From Chitinophagaceae bacterium (GTDB lineage Bacteria; Bacteroidota; Bacteroidia; Chitinophagales; Chitinophagaceae), in contig JADKKJ010000011.1 in the NCBI GenBank assembly GCA_016720565.1, forward strand, positions 558,001-622,000: 64,000 nucleotides of DNA, in the 5' to 3' direction. A program made the translations under genes and the position numbers. Position 1 is the stretch's first letter. Every line of letters starts with the position of its first letter. The notes below the pieces were generated by a model, which was not told the DNA's origin, searched no databases, and worked only from the letters and a program-made list of their open reading frames with translations. Positions 9,368-19,182 of this stretch are shown in pieces.

Positions 9368-10647
9368 TTAATAGTGACATTTCTGACACTCCAGTCCACC
9401 GATATTCTCTACGGTCACACTATCCATTTTACCACTCTTAATATCGTTATGGAATTTCTCATAAATGCTGTAGAACTGGTTGCCCTTGCCCTGGGAATAA
9501 TTGAAGTCAACCTTGGTCTGGCGATGGCAATTGATACACCATCCCATGCTCAGGTCGGCCACCTGTTTAACTTCATCCATCGCGGTGATCTCACCATGAC
9601 AGCTCTGGCACTGAACCTTACCGGCCCTTATGTGCTGTGAGTGGTTGAAGTAAACGTGGTCGGGCAGGTTATGGATCTTAACCCATTCAATTGGCTTGGC
9701 CATGGAAGGATCCCATTTTGCAGGATTCTTTGGATCAAAACCGGCAGCGGCAAATAATTTTTCGATCTCCGCGGTACCATTGATCTCTTTACCATCCTCA
9801 TCATAAAGTTTAGGTCCTTTCTCATACGCGTTGATCGCCTTGTGGCAATTCATACAAATATTAACGGAAGGAATGGCGGCATGCTTGCTGTCCCAGGCTG
9901 AACCATGGCAATACAAACAGTTGATCTGGTTAATGCCCGCGTGTACTTTATGGGAATAATATATTGGTTGTACCGGTTGATAATCTTTCTGGCGGCCAAG
10001 GCCGATAGCGCCTTTTGAAACATAATAGCCCCCTATCACAAAGAATACCAGCGCGATCATCGCGATATAAACTTTATTGCGATAGAAAGGAACGGGCTCA
10101 GGGCGAAGAATACCCTCTGCGTCATCACTCATTTTCTTCAGGTTGCTGTTCACCTGCATCAGGATCAGCGCAACAACTCCAAGAACAATAGAGATCAAAC
10201 CAAAGATCAACGCACTGTTGCCTGTTGCAGCGGGAGCACCAGCGCCTGCACCAGCATCCGGTTTAGGATTCTTGAATTCGTTCCAGGTAACATTGATGTA
10301 TGCAACAATATCATCTACTTCTTTAAGCGTAAGATCAGGGAAGGCCTGCATCAGTGAACCATATTCCGCTTTCAATCCCTGCGTGTAAGGATCAGTGGCC
10401 ATATAGCCAGTCGGGTTATGAGCCCATTTCAGGATCTCATTATGGTCTGCCCATTTATGCCTCTCTTCCAATCCGCCTAATGCCGGACCTGTGCCCTTCT
10501 TAGTAACATTGTGGCAGCTTGCGCATTTGCCCATGAACAATGTCTTTCCATTGGCCGCATCCTGGGCACTGGCATTGAACACAGAAAAAATTAAAAATGC
10601 AAGTAGAAGAGGAAAAATCTTTTACCGAAAGGTTTAAAAGGAGTCAT
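9368..10647 (-). CDS. actA: Alternative complex III subunit ActA, multiheme cytochrome c (apparent frameshift in signal peptide)
   Basis: This is the first gene of the operon. The mature protein has six heme motifs: CASCH in an N-terminal monoheme domain, then a membrane helix (ALIFGLISIVLGVVALIL), then CLYCH, CMNCH, CQSCH, CINCH and CQKCH in the multiheme domain. It wires electrons out of ActB. The long frame has only a GTG at 10582, but codons upstream of it still encode a signal peptide (LLLAFLIFSVFNASAQ). An ATG at 10647 begins MTPFKPFGKRF in another frame, and adding one T to the T5 run at 10613-10617 joins the two perfectly. I therefore place the true start at 10647. Confidence 0.88.
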
Positions 10648-10694
10648 AGACACTGTGGTTCAAAAAATTGTGGATAAAATCCGTTAACCGACCG

Positions 10695-10727
10695 CAAAAA
10701 TAAGCTTCAATGCCGTTAAAAAGTCAA
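10695..10727 (-). promoter_or_regulatory. Probable promoter of the act-cta operon
   Basis: On the minus strand, TTG (10725-10727) and TATTTTTG (10695-10702) match the Bacteroidota sigma-A pattern TTG / TAnnTTTG with a 22-bp spacer. The -7 element lies about 48 bp before the inferred actA ATG. Found by eye only. Confidence 0.5.
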
Positions 10728-10927
10728 GTAGTTTAATTTTTTTTTAACGACCTAGGAGCCTGCAATTCAACGACTTTACATTTATTTTTCATAGGGTCAA
10801 AAACTGTTTGTCATAATCGGGTCAATTAGTAAATTTTATTCAACGATTTAGGATCAAAAACACGGGCTTTGTCCTTTTTTAATGAGATTTGCCGCGGCTG
10901 CCTAAAAATCAGCCTGTAACAAGCCCT

Positions 10928-11221
10928 ATGTTCTCATCCCTGAAAAAAAAATGGAAGGTCAATGAATGGCAATTGGCCCTTATTCTCTGCACCTTCGCCC
11001 TGGGCGGAAGCCTGACCGGCTATCTGGGAAAAAAGATCATGAATCTTTTGTCAATCCAGGCCGATTGGCTTTGGACCCTGGTCTATATTTTATTGATCAC
11101 CCTGATCTGGCCCATGGCTGTGATCCTGCTCAGCATTCCGCTTGGGCAGTTTAAATTCTTCATAAAATACATTACTAAAATATTGTCTAAGATAGGTTTA
11201 GCAAAAATATCCAGTCCCGAA
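10928..11221 (+). CDS. Small membrane protein, DUF6787-like, running in frame into purN
   Basis: This protein of about 98 residues has a basic start (SSLKKKWKV) and two hydrophobic helices (LALILCTFALGGSLTGYLG and WTLVYILLITLIWPMAVILL), followed by GQFKFFIKYITKIL. This layout matches the small Bacteroidota family I know as DUF6787, often found beside purN; the function is unknown. The ATG at 10928 is preferred over weaker upstream starts. No stop codon separates it from the purN ATG at 11222. That is either a true fusion or another missing base, and the many shifts just downstream favour the second. Confidence 0.6.
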
Positions 11222-11794
11222 ATGGGGAAAAAACATTTGGCCATTTTTGCCTCAGGCGCCGGCTCCAATGCCCAGAAGATCATCGACCATTTCCGGAATC
11301 ACCCCGGATCCGGGTAGTGCTGATCGTTTGCAATAAACCGGGGGCCGGGGTGCTGAAATCGCTATAAAAGAAGGAATACCCTCCTGATCATAGAAAAACA
11401 ACGGTTTTTCCAGGGCGATGCCTATTTGCCTGAAATGGAAGATGCCGCAGTTGACCTGATCGTACTGGCTGGTTTTCTCTGGCAGGTACCGGCAGCCATG
11501 GTGCAGAAATTCCGGGGACGTATTATTAATATACATCCGGCCCTGCTTCCCGATTTTGGAGGGAAAGGAATGTATGGACAAAAAGTGCATGAAGCAGTCC
11601 TCGCTTCAGGCAAAAAAGAATCAGGTATCAGCATTCACCTGGTAGATGAGATCTACGACCATGGACAGGTTTTGTTCCAGGCCAGGTGCCCGGTTCATCC
11701 GGATGATAACATTGAAACGCTTACAAAAAGGATCCATGAACTGGAACATAAACATTTCGCTGAAGTGATAGAGAAACAATTAATGAGTGAATAA
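11222..11794 (+). pseudogene. purN: Phosphoribosylglycinamide formyltransferase, interrupted by several frameshifts
   Basis: PurN transfers a formyl group to GAR in purine synthesis. The N-terminal phosphate-binding segment HLAIFASGAGSNAQKIIDHF is followed by pieces in different frames (RVVLIVCNKPGAGVL, then AEIAIKEGIPS, then LIIEKQRFFQGDAYLPEMED). A clean C-terminal two thirds follows, with the catalytic region INIHPALLPDFGGKGMYG (Asn, His) and the Asp in HLVDEIYDHG. Three shifts fall between about 11305 and 11395. The protein sequence on both sides is well conserved, so this is more likely poor sequence than a dead gene; purN loss would cause purine auxotrophy unless purT is present. Confidence 0.8.
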
Positions 11795-11846
11795 GCCCAA
11801 TTACAACATTCCCTTTAGATTTTGTTTCTGTTACTTGGCGGCTGAT

Positions 11847-12606
11847 TTGAATAAACTCTACTTAATATTATTGTTATCGGTGCTGCACTGCTGCTTTTGG
11901 GCAGTATAAGATAAGAGGTACGGTGTACGACAGTTCCCGGAATTATCCGATGGAAGCAGTTTCGGTACTGAGCAGTTCAGGCAAAGGCGCTATTACTAAT
12001 TCCCAGGGTGTATATGTGATCGATGTAAGCGAGAAAGATTCGATCTGGTTCAGTTACCTGAATAAATCCACGCAGAAATTTCCTGTTTTAAAGATCCTCA
12101 ATCCCCAGTCCTTTGATATTTCCATTCAGATAAATATTCCTGTATTAAGGGAAGTAAAGATCCTTCCTAAAGATTACAAACGGGATTCTATTCAGAACCG
12201 GATAGATTATTCAAAAATTTTCAACTACCAGAAGCCCCGGCTTAAAACAGTAACTCCTGCATTTGGTGCCGGCGCAGGCTTCGACCTGGATGAGATCATC
12301 AACATGTTCCGATTCAAGCGAAACAAAAGCATGGCCTCCTTCCAGCGGAGATTACTGCAGGATGAACGGGATAAATTTGTGGATCACCGTTTCAGCAAAG
12401 CATTGGTAAGAAGACTTACCCTGCTTGATGGGAGCAGGCTGGATAGTTTTATGCGCGTGTTCCGTCCTTCGTATGCGTTTACACAACTTACGAGTGATTA
12501 TGATTTCCAGTTATACATTAAGCGATCTTATCAGCGATTTAAAAAAGGATATCCTCCTGATCCGTTTATGAGGGAGACGGAGATTGATTTGGAAGAAGAG
12601 CAATAA
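11847..12606 (+). CDS. Secreted protein with carboxypeptidase-regulatory-like domain (frameshift near signal peptide)
   Basis: A signal-peptide-like segment (LNKLYLILLLSVLHCCF) starts at a TTG at 11847 and is joined by a one-base shift near 11897-11901 to QYKIRGTVYDSSRNYPMEAV. That is the start of a beta-sandwich domain of the CarboxypepD_reg type, widespread in Bacteroidota (TVYD..., GVYVIDV). The remaining 130 residues are basic and helical with no recognised domain. It probably acts in the periplasm or at the surface. No partner is evident; the following 600 bp are non-coding. Confidence 0.55.
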
Positions 12607-12646
12607 CTTTTTTTCTTTTTTTCTTGAATTATCTTTTTTCTTTTTT

Positions 12647-12674
12647 CTTGATAAAAAAGAAACAAAAAATCAAG
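12647..12674 (-). repeat. Hairpin repeat copy 1 (CTTGAT...ATCAAG)
   Basis: Read on the minus strand it is CTTGAT, then T6GTTTCT6 with small variations, then ATCAAG. It is self-complementary at the ends and an inverted copy of 13110-13141. Confidence 0.6.
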
Positions 12675-13109
12675 GCTTCAGAAAAATGGCTAAAAATTAC
12701 TGCGTATGTCTAAAGGCAAAGAACTCGCCCACCCCCCGCCCCTAAAGGGGAGGATAAATGCTGTTAGCTTTCAAACTCTTTGCTTTTTTAATCATGAAGC
12801 TTAAGTCCAGGTCTGTGGCCATAATTCAGGAGATACTTCGCGATACATAAAACCAAATATAGTCACGACTGGTACCGCTCAGTATGACAAATAAGTCGAA
12901 GAATCAGCGTGGTTAAGCGCCTTGGCCGGCCCTAACTAAGGAACACTAACTGCTTTAATAGAGGCAAGGGCGGGCACAGCGCCTTCAGGGTGGTCAAAGT
13001 TCACACGTATAGTGAGGTAACTAGCTAAGGAGCGTCGCAAATCAGTGTGTTCCCCCGACGAATCGTCCGAGGAAAATTTCAACTTTAGGCAATGATCACT
13101 TCGATTCGT

Positions 13110-13141
13110 CTTGATCTTTTTTGTTTCTTTTTTGCATCAAG
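13110..13141 (+). repeat. Hairpin repeat copy 2 (CTTGAT...ATCAAG)
   Basis: The plus-strand copy has the same end hexamers and the same central GTTTC between T runs. It lies about 80 bp before the next gene and may also shape its 5' region. Confidence 0.6.
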
Positions 13142-13219
13142 GCAAAAAAGAAAGGAGAACAATAAGAAGGAAGAAAAGATATTTCTTAAAAAAAAGAAAT
13201 AAGTATCTTGACTTAGCTT

Positions 13220-13894
13220 ATGAGCAACCAACTCCATAACGAACTTCGAAAAGAATTCCAGCTGGAACGCCTGATCCTTTTCAGCGACGCCGTCTTCGCC
13301 ATCGCCATCACCTTATTGGTCATTGAAATAAAGATCCCGGTTTTGAAGGAAGGAGAGGGCAATGACCATACGCTATTAGTAGCACTGGCACACCTGACCC
13401 CGAAATTCATTGGGTTCCTGGTCAGTTTTCTTTTGATAGGTCAATACTGGATGGTTCATCACCGGCTATTTGGCTATGTGATCAATTTTACCGGAAGGCT
13501 GATCTGGCTGAATATGTTATTCCTGCTGGGAGTGGCGCTGATGCCATTTAGTACCGGGTTTTACAGTGAATATGTAATGCGAGGCATGATCACACCCGTT
13601 ATTTTTTATACAGCCAATATCGCATTCCTGGGTATCATTAATTTTTTTATGTGGCGATATGTCAGCAACCCAGAGAATAAGATCTCTGAAAATCTCTCCC
13701 TGCCATGGCAAAGTTTTTTTTCAGCCAGGGCATTATCGGTCCCCATCATTTTTATCATTTTCTCTTTTGTTTATCTCTGGGATCCCCGGATCGCGTTTTG
13801 GATACCCCCAATGATCCCGCTGATCTTGCGGGTCTTATTCCACAATATGAAGAAGAAAGCCATTGCCGCCACAACAAACTCAACCTTATCATGA
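13220..13894 (+). CDS. TMEM175-like (DUF1211) membrane protein, putative potassium channel
   Basis: This 224-residue protein has about six hydrophobic helices. The first helix contains the family signature LFSDAVFAIAITLLVIEI (FSDxxFAI...), which forms the pore constriction in TMEM175-family K+ channels. A second conserved piece, LIGQYWMVHHRLFG, follows. The length fits bacterial single-repeat members, which tetramerise. Its stop overlaps the start of the next gene (ATGA), so the two are probably co-transcribed. Channel function is family knowledge and not shown here. Confidence 0.82.
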   Translation: MSNQLHNELRKEFQLERLILFSDAVFAIAITLLVIEIKIPVLKEGEGNDHTLLVALAHLTPKFIGFLVSFLLIGQYWMVHHRLFGYVINFTGRLIWLNMLFLLGVALMPFSTGFYSEYVMRGMITPVIFYTANIAFLGIINFFMWRYVSNPENKISENLSLPWQSFFSARALSVPIIFIIFSFVYLWDPRIAFWIPPMIPLILRVLFHNMKKKAIAATTNSTLS

Positions 13895-15413
13895 AAAAAT
13901 TAGTTGCCTCCCTGTTACTGATCATTATTTGTTTACCTGGTATCTCCCAGACCAAGACGCCTTCCTTCATCAGCGATAGCCTGGATATATATGTGAACCG
14001 CGCGCTACGCGAATGGCAGATGCCTGGTGTGGCAGTAGGAATTGTAAAAGACGGCAAAGTGGTGCTGCTAAAAGGATATGGCACACAGGATATGGATGGC
14101 AGCGCGCTGGTGGATACGAATACACTGTTTATGATAGGCAGTAATACCAAGGCTTTCACTGCTACGGCCCTGGCCATGCTGGATGCCGATAAAAAATTAT
14201 CGCTGGATGATAAAGTGCAGAAATGGCTGCCTGATTTTAAATTATATGATCCATGGGTAGCCAAAGAAACCATGATCAGAGATCTTCTTTGTCACCGGCT
14301 GGGCTTTGAAACCTTCCAGGGAGATTTTATGTATTTCGATTCTGATCTTAGTGTGGCCGAAGTGCGTGATAAAATGAGTAAGCTGAAACCCATGTATGGT
14401 TTCCGAACCAAATGGGGGTATACCAATAGTGCATTCATGACGGCGGGAGAGATCATTCCAAAAGTAACCGGAGAAACCTGGGCCCAGTTCATAAAAGAAA
14501 GAATCTTTGAACCATTGGGGATGAGTCGTTCGCTGGCGCTTTCAAAAGAAATATTAACGGCCACTAATAAATCTTCAGCCCATACCGTGGTGAATGGAGA
14601 ATTAAAAAGATCCCTTACGGTCAACTGGATAACCTGGCTCCCGCCGGAAGCATTGCTTCTTCCGTTCACGACCTGAGCCAATGGGTACTGATGCAATTGA
14701 ATAAAGGTTCGTTAAATGGAAAACAAGTAGTGCCTCTTAACGCCATCTACCAGACCTGGACACCAAATTCAATTGAAGGCAATGGAGGTGCCCCATTCAA
14801 TCGCGGGCATTTCGCCTTATATGGTTTGGGTTGGTTCATAGAAGAATATGAGGGAAGAAAGATCGTCAGTCATACAGGAGGCGTAAATGGCTTCGTGACC
14901 AGTATAACCCTGGTGCCGGAAGAAAAACTGGGCATCATCGTTCTTACGAATACAGATGCCAATTCTTTTTATGAGTCGTTGAAAATGGAGATCCGCGATG
15001 CCTACCTGGGACTTCCCTATCGTAACTATAGTAAAATGATGCTGGCCCGGCATAAAATGAATGAAGCGGCAGAAGCCAAAGAATATAAACTGAAAATGGA
15101 TACGGTAGGTATGAAACCAGCGATGAAGCTGGATATAAAAGCATTTACCGGAGTCTATCGCCATTCCGTATATGGCACCATGAAGATCGAACCTAAAGAA
15201 GATCATTTGGTCGCCACGTTTGAGCATCATAAAGGAAGATTTGCAGATCTCTATTCTCTTGGCAATAACCGAATGTATGCGGTATTCAATGATCCTTTAT
15301 ATGGCAAAAAAGTATGGCCTTTCCTACTAGAAAATGGTAAGGTGAAAAATGTAACGGTGACAGTGGCGGATTTTGTGGAGTTTACGCCATATGAGTTTGT
15401 GAAGGAGAAGTGA
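13891..15413 (+). CDS. Periplasmic serine hydrolase (beta-lactamase/class C fold) with DUF3471, frameshifted
   Basis: The start is the ATG at 13891, overlapping the previous stop. A signal peptide (KKLVASLLLIIICLPGISQ) precedes the beta-lactamase domain, with the nucleophile motif SNTK (SxxK) in LFMIGSNTKAF, Tyr motif GYTN (YxN) and C-terminal HTGG (KTG equivalent). A DUF3471 domain follows from about residue 395 (FTGVYRHSVYGTMKIEP). One missing base near 14625-14630 (AACTGG should read AACCTGG) breaks the frame; with it the text continues NLDNLAPAGSIASSVHDL. It is likely a peptidase or esterase acting on cell wall or peptides rather than a resistance enzyme. Confidence 0.82.
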
Positions 15414-15479
15414 TCTGTAGAAAGAATCAAGGAATATTCTTCGTTGTTTTTATTTAATAGTGTAATTTTTATATAAAAA

Positions 15480-15762
15480 TAAATTTCCTCACTTCCTTTG
15501 GAATGACAGGGTGTCTGGGACAAAGGCGTTGCCACATGATAATTTTGAGAGTGGTTTAGTTTCCCAGAGTGAAGGATGGGCGAGTAAAAACTTATTCCGT
15601 TGTTTTACCGCCAAATTCTTCCTCCTTTTCTTCAGCCTCTTTTTTTTGTCATCCTTATGGTGTCATATTTAGCAATAGGACATCAGTTCCCAGTTAATGC
15701 CGGGTCAGTCCGGGGTCAGTCTCATGTATCGCCTATAGGAGGGGTGGGGAAATAGGGCTGAA
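15480..15762. repeat. Intergenic repeats: TCATTCC-type element and a GCCGGGTCAG-type element
   Basis: The 15414-15900 gap carries no convincing gene. At 15486-15512 it has a diverged copy of the element TTCCTCACTTCGTTCGGAAT seen again near 58.9, 59.0, 60.0 and 60.3 kb. At about 15685-15760 it has a GTTAATGCCGGGTCAG...GGGGT.AGTC block with a homologue at about 58595-58680. Confidence 0.6.
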
Positions 15763-15864
15763 CATAGCTCCTCTTATTTGAAAGTTATTTATGTTCATTT
15801 CCCTGTTCAGATTTGCGCGTGAAGATTTAAGTTTTTCGCATTTTCGAGAATGCAATATTAAAAT

Positions 15865-15890
15865 TAATGCTCTCATTGGAGAGAGCATTA
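15865..15890 (-). terminator. Perfect 10-bp hairpin downstream of a small ORF
   Basis: Arms TAATGCTCTC (15865-15874) and GAGAGCATTA (15881-15890) with a 6-nt loop. It lies 15 bp after the stop of the 35-residue ORF at 15905-16012 on the minus strand, with A/T-rich flanks, as a terminator would. Confidence 0.6.
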
Positions 15891-15904
15891 AAAGGCGCTA
15901 AAGA

Positions 15905-16012
15905 TTACTTAGCGGGAGGCGATATATTATTGGGATCCATCGCTGGATCGGGCTCCATTGAAGTACTACTACCCCCGCCACCATTCTGATTTTGAAAAAA
16001 TACAAGTTTCAT
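15905..16012 (-). CDS. Small peptide ORF, 35 residues, unknown
   Basis: The peptide starts MKLVFFQNQNGGGGSS and ends in a Pro/Asp/Ser-rich stretch (MEPDPAMDPNN...PPAK). It has no signal peptide or Cys. A leader-like N-terminus followed by a Gly run and a short tail recalls ribosomally made precursor peptides of Bacteroidota, but no modification enzyme is next to it. Its reality rests on the perfect hairpin right behind it and an A/T-rich region before the ATG. I do not recognise it. Confidence 0.35.
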   Translation of the reverse strand: MKLVFFQNQNGGGGSSTSMEPDPAMDPNNISPPAK

Positions 16013-16223
16013 AATTAAAACTTTTAATGAAAGATTAAGTTACTAAGAATTATCGAAACCTTAAATTTTATTTACCATAAAAGTTTACCCTAAAATTGAG
16101 ATTTATTGCTAGAGCTCGAACTACTGCTTGGAAATGTATTTAATTGATTTACAAGGTCAAATCTAACTTGCAGAAAACCCAATCCTATGTTTAGCGAAAT
16201 TTTTGTAGAGGTGTTGCAATAAT

Positions 16224-17216
16224 TTAGTATTCTATCTGGCAACTTACCTCAGTATCAGTGTCTACCAAGAAATGCTTTCTTTTTGGTTCACGTTGAAAAA
16301 ATTGAGAATTATTAATTTCTTTCTTGTCGATTGCTTCCTTCATTATTGAATTTAACTTTAAGGGCTTTTTATTGTTGTCAGCCTCTAAGTAATAAATACA
16401 ATATTGACTTGTTTTGTCATAATTGCTATGGTCCAACAAAAAAACTATTTCTTCAAATATTTCAAGCTTAACATACTTGCCTAAACCTTCATCGTCTGGC
16501 GGATAAAACTCAAAGGTGATTTCACAATTAGGTAAAGATTTTTTTATTGATACCAATTCCTCATTAGGTAATGGATTAAGTCCTAAGTTGAGTTTTTTGA
16601 GTTCTTTCAATTTTACTAACCCGTGTAAAGACTTGATTTTATTGTTGCCTATATAAAGTTCTTGAAGCACTTGAAGTTTACTAAAATCATTTAGGTAATC
16701 AATTTTATTTGATTGTATATCAAGCGTCCAAAGATTTTCTAATTCAGTAAGCGGTTTTGCATCAAATACGAGATTGGTACATAAATCTAAATACCTTAAG
16801 TTAAGAAACTTACTTAAGGGTTCAATATTTGATACTAAATTTCCTGATAAATCTAAACTCGAAAAATTTGCAAACTTCTTTAACGGGGTTATACTGTCTA
16901 TTTTATTATGGCTTGCTTTAAGCTGTTTAATGTTTTGGAACTTCTCAAGTAGGGATATGTTGTCCAAATCTAAATTGTCGATGACAAGAAATTCAATGCT
17001 TTTATAATTTTCATTAGACAGTTCAATTTTTTCAGGCAAATTTTTTCCAGTGATAGTAAAATAAATGTCTTGCAATCTTGCAGTTTGTCCAATGTTGCCA
17101 TACCTACTACGTAAATCGCTGTAGTAGTTATCAATGAAACTAAAAGTAAAGTTTGAGTCAAGAAAATATTGATGAATAAAAAATATCTCCTGCCATATTC
17201 GTGACTTTTCTTGCAT
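16224..17216 (-). CDS. Leucine-rich repeat protein
   Basis: This 330-residue protein has about six SDS22/internalin-type LRR units from roughly residue 70 to 230, for example YKSIEFLVIDNLDLDNISLL, LRYLDLCTNLV and LKKLNLGLNPLPNEE. No signal peptide is evident, so it is probably cytosolic. The C-terminal 100 residues (after FEFYPPDDEG) form a separate domain I do not recognise. The gene is AT-richer than its neighbours and flanked by gaps, which hints at acquisition. The role is unknown; LRRs normally bind proteins. Confidence 0.75.
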   Translation of the reverse strand: MQEKSRIWQEIFFIHQYFLDSNFTFSFIDNYYSDLRSRYGNIGQTARLQDIYFTITGKNLPEKIELSNENYKSIEFLVIDNLDLDNISLLEKFQNIKQLKASHNKIDSITPLKKFANFSSLDLSGNLVSNIEPLSKFLNLRYLDLCTNLVFDAKPLTELENLWTLDIQSNKIDYLNDFSKLQVLQELYIGNNKIKSLHGLVKLKELKKLNLGLNPLPNEELVSIKKSLPNCEITFEFYPPDDEGLGKYVKLEIFEEIVFLLDHSNYDKTSQYCIYYLEADNNKKPLKLNSIMKEAIDKKEINNSQFFQREPKRKHFLVDTDTEVSCQIEY

Positions 17217-17445
17217 AGTAGAGTATTAAATAAAATTACGCTCAACACCTGAATTTCCACTCTAAGTCGAAACGAAAATAAAAATTCTCTTTTCAATTTC
17301 AGGCAGTTGCTGATATACCAGGACCGTTCTTGTCAGGACTATCCAATTCATGTGCCTTGCTATATGGACATTTGTGAGCGAAAATGTAAGATTACTAATC
17401 ATTTTATTTAAGTGTGCGGAGGATTCCCGCAGATAATTTATAAAA
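17217..17445. other. Short gap without a supported gene
   Basis: Minus-strand peptides of about 25-45 residues can be read here (one ends HELDSPDKNGPGISATA), but none has support beyond being open. Confidence 0.3.
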
Positions 17446-18318
17446 TCAGGGTTTTACTTTACAAGGCAATCGACAATTCTTTACCCCCCAGCTCACACAA
17501 TTCAGGACCCCTCCTTCATGGGCTATTTCGTTTGACTCTAAACTAACAATTCGATGCGATTTAAACAATGACTCAAATTGCTCTACCGCCTCTTCGTCTT
17601 CTTTTAATCCAAAGACCGGCAACAAAATCAAATCCTTCATCTGCAGGTAATTGATATAACAACCATTGGCCTGGTGATAATGTGTATTGTTTGCCATTTT
17701 GCAGGGGATCTCAATGTAATCAAGACCGGCATTCTTCAGGACTGTACGCAGACGCCAGTGGAAGTCTCCATCCTTCATCCTATACTGGTTTATTAAAACC
17801 GAATCCTCATTCAGAAATCGAACGAGCCCATCGGCATGACCGTATACATCATAGGGATCGGTGGGTATAAAGATCAGCTTGTCAGTTTCTAAAAGCCTTT
17901 CCAGTTCAGCGATCAGTTCCTTCTCCGTATAGCGCGGATTCTCCTTAAAGATCTTGTCACAGAAAATAATTGCATTCTTATCTTTTCCCGAACAGATCAG
18001 GTTGCCTCCATCTAATACAATATCCGTATCGATATAACTGATACCCAGGAGACCGCAAACGGCTGACGCATCGGTGATCGTTTTCTCCATTTGGCCGAGC
18101 GGAGATAATCCGGATTATAAACAAAATTGACAAAATTGGATTCGCTTACCTGCACAGGCATATAGTCACAGGCCCAGATATCCCTAGTTCCTCAAGCCAT
18201 CCCCAGTTCAAATTTGCTTTTTCCAAAACGTTTTCGAAAGACTGGAAAAATGCCGGATGTCTTTTTGGAAGCAGATCTGATAAATACAGGAAATCCTTTT
18301 TTGATCGCCGCTCATCAT
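17446..18318 (-). pseudogene. Agmatine deiminase / peptidylarginine deiminase-like protein, frameshifted
   Basis: This is a member of the guanidino-group-modifying (PAD_porph) family, which hydrolyses agmatine or arginine side chains. Pieces in three frames join into one protein: KDFLYLSDLLPKRHPAFFQS, then DIWACDYMPVQVS (the DxWxRD-type substrate loop), then the rest. Catalytic elements are HADG in YGHADGLVRF and the nucleophile Cys in GGVLNCVSWGV near the C-terminus. The best start is ATG 18318, giving MMSGDQK, joined by adding one A to the A6 run at about 18301. Further shifts lie near 18170 and 18090. The Arg of the usual IWARD motif is Cys here. Confidence 0.75.
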
Positions 18319-18606
18319 TAGGCTCCTCCTCCACTGGAAATGGAATATTATTGAGGTTACATAAACTGTCCACCACCGTTTCTACTTTTCCCAGTAATTC
18401 GGTGAGCAGTTTAAGATTCACATCATTACATCCCTCAAATAATTCCCTGGTAAACGTATGGTCCTCACCCACTGGCACAGCATCTGCCCATTCTTTTAAT
18501 TCGCCAGCAATGGCCAGGTCAAAGGAAAGATCGAAAACTTCATTTCGAATCCCGACCAGCTTTAAAACTGCATCCCCTTGAGGACGGTTCTGTATTCTTT
18601 TTCCAT
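18319..18606 (-). pseudogene. Small conserved-looking protein of unknown function, frameshifted
   Basis: From the ATG at 18606 the frame reads MEKEYRTVLKG and, after a one-base shift near 18570, DAVLKLVGIRNEVFDLSFDL, continuing as a helical acidic protein (KLLTELLGKVETVVDSLCNL) into the start of the deiminase gene. It is about 95 residues, soluble, with no Cys motif or signal peptide. It directly precedes and probably overlaps the deiminase-like gene, so the two may be translationally coupled. I do not recognise the family. Confidence 0.4.
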
Positions 18607-18749
18607 AAACTACTATTTAGTTGAATATTAGGCTGTAAATATCAGCTCCGCTGTTCCCATCTATTTACAATGAACATTTTATTCAGAATCCTAATAGTTC
18701 CAATTGGTGGCAAAAGAATGTCTTAAATTTATCGGCTAATTTTTCTCCT

Positions 18750-19166
18750 ATGGCCATTCCATTAGTTTCCGAAACGGACCTGTATCTTACGAGTGTAGTC
18801 AATCTGGATGAATTGATGCGCGATCATTCAATCCATTCGGAGGAGAGGTTTACGATCCTGCATTGCCAATTTACTGCCCGAGCCAGTAACAACAACGGAG
18901 GTTGGATCTACATGACCCCGAAAAGCTATATTTTTGAAACCGCTTATTCTGAATGGCTGCAGGTGATCAATATCTTGTTTGTCCCCGTTGAACCTGAAAA
19001 ATATTACTTCTCGGAACCCGGGCAGGTAAAGAAGTTTACGATGATCTTTCCTGCTATTCCAAAGAATTGGAAGACATTCAATTTTTTAGAGGATTGTGAT
19101 CATGGCTTTTTCCTGTTTACTATTCCAACCAATAATTCAGGGATATACCATTTGAATTTTGTCTAA
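18750..19166 (+). CDS. Hypothetical protein, 138 residues
   Basis: This is a soluble, aromatic-rich, mainly beta protein (GGWIYMTPKSYIF, PEKYYFSEPGQVKKFTMIFP) without signal peptide, metal motif or repeats. The beta pattern would fit a small barrel or sandwich domain, but I do not recognise it. It stands alone between divergent and convergent neighbours, 16 bp from the end of the HD-hydrolase gene on the other strand. Confidence 0.6.
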   Translation: MAIPLVSETDLYLTSVVNLDELMRDHSIHSEERFTILHCQFTARASNNNGGWIYMTPKSYIFETAYSEWLQVINILFVPVEPEKYYFSEPGQVKKFTMIFPAIPKNWKTFNFLEDCDHGFFLFTIPTNNSGIYHLNFV

Positions 19167-19182
19167 AAGAAGGAGGTTGAAA

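Larger units (their letters stand above)
12607..13219. other. Non-coding stretch between inverted hairpin repeats
   Basis: No open frame of convincing length is visible. The stretch starts and ends with T-rich runs and contains a GC-rich word (CCCCGCCCCTAAAGGGGAGG near 12740). It is bounded by two inverted copies of a CTTGAT-T-rich-ATCAAG hairpin, described separately, so it may be a small mobile or REP-like unit of about 495 bp. I see no RNA gene in it. Confidence 0.4.
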
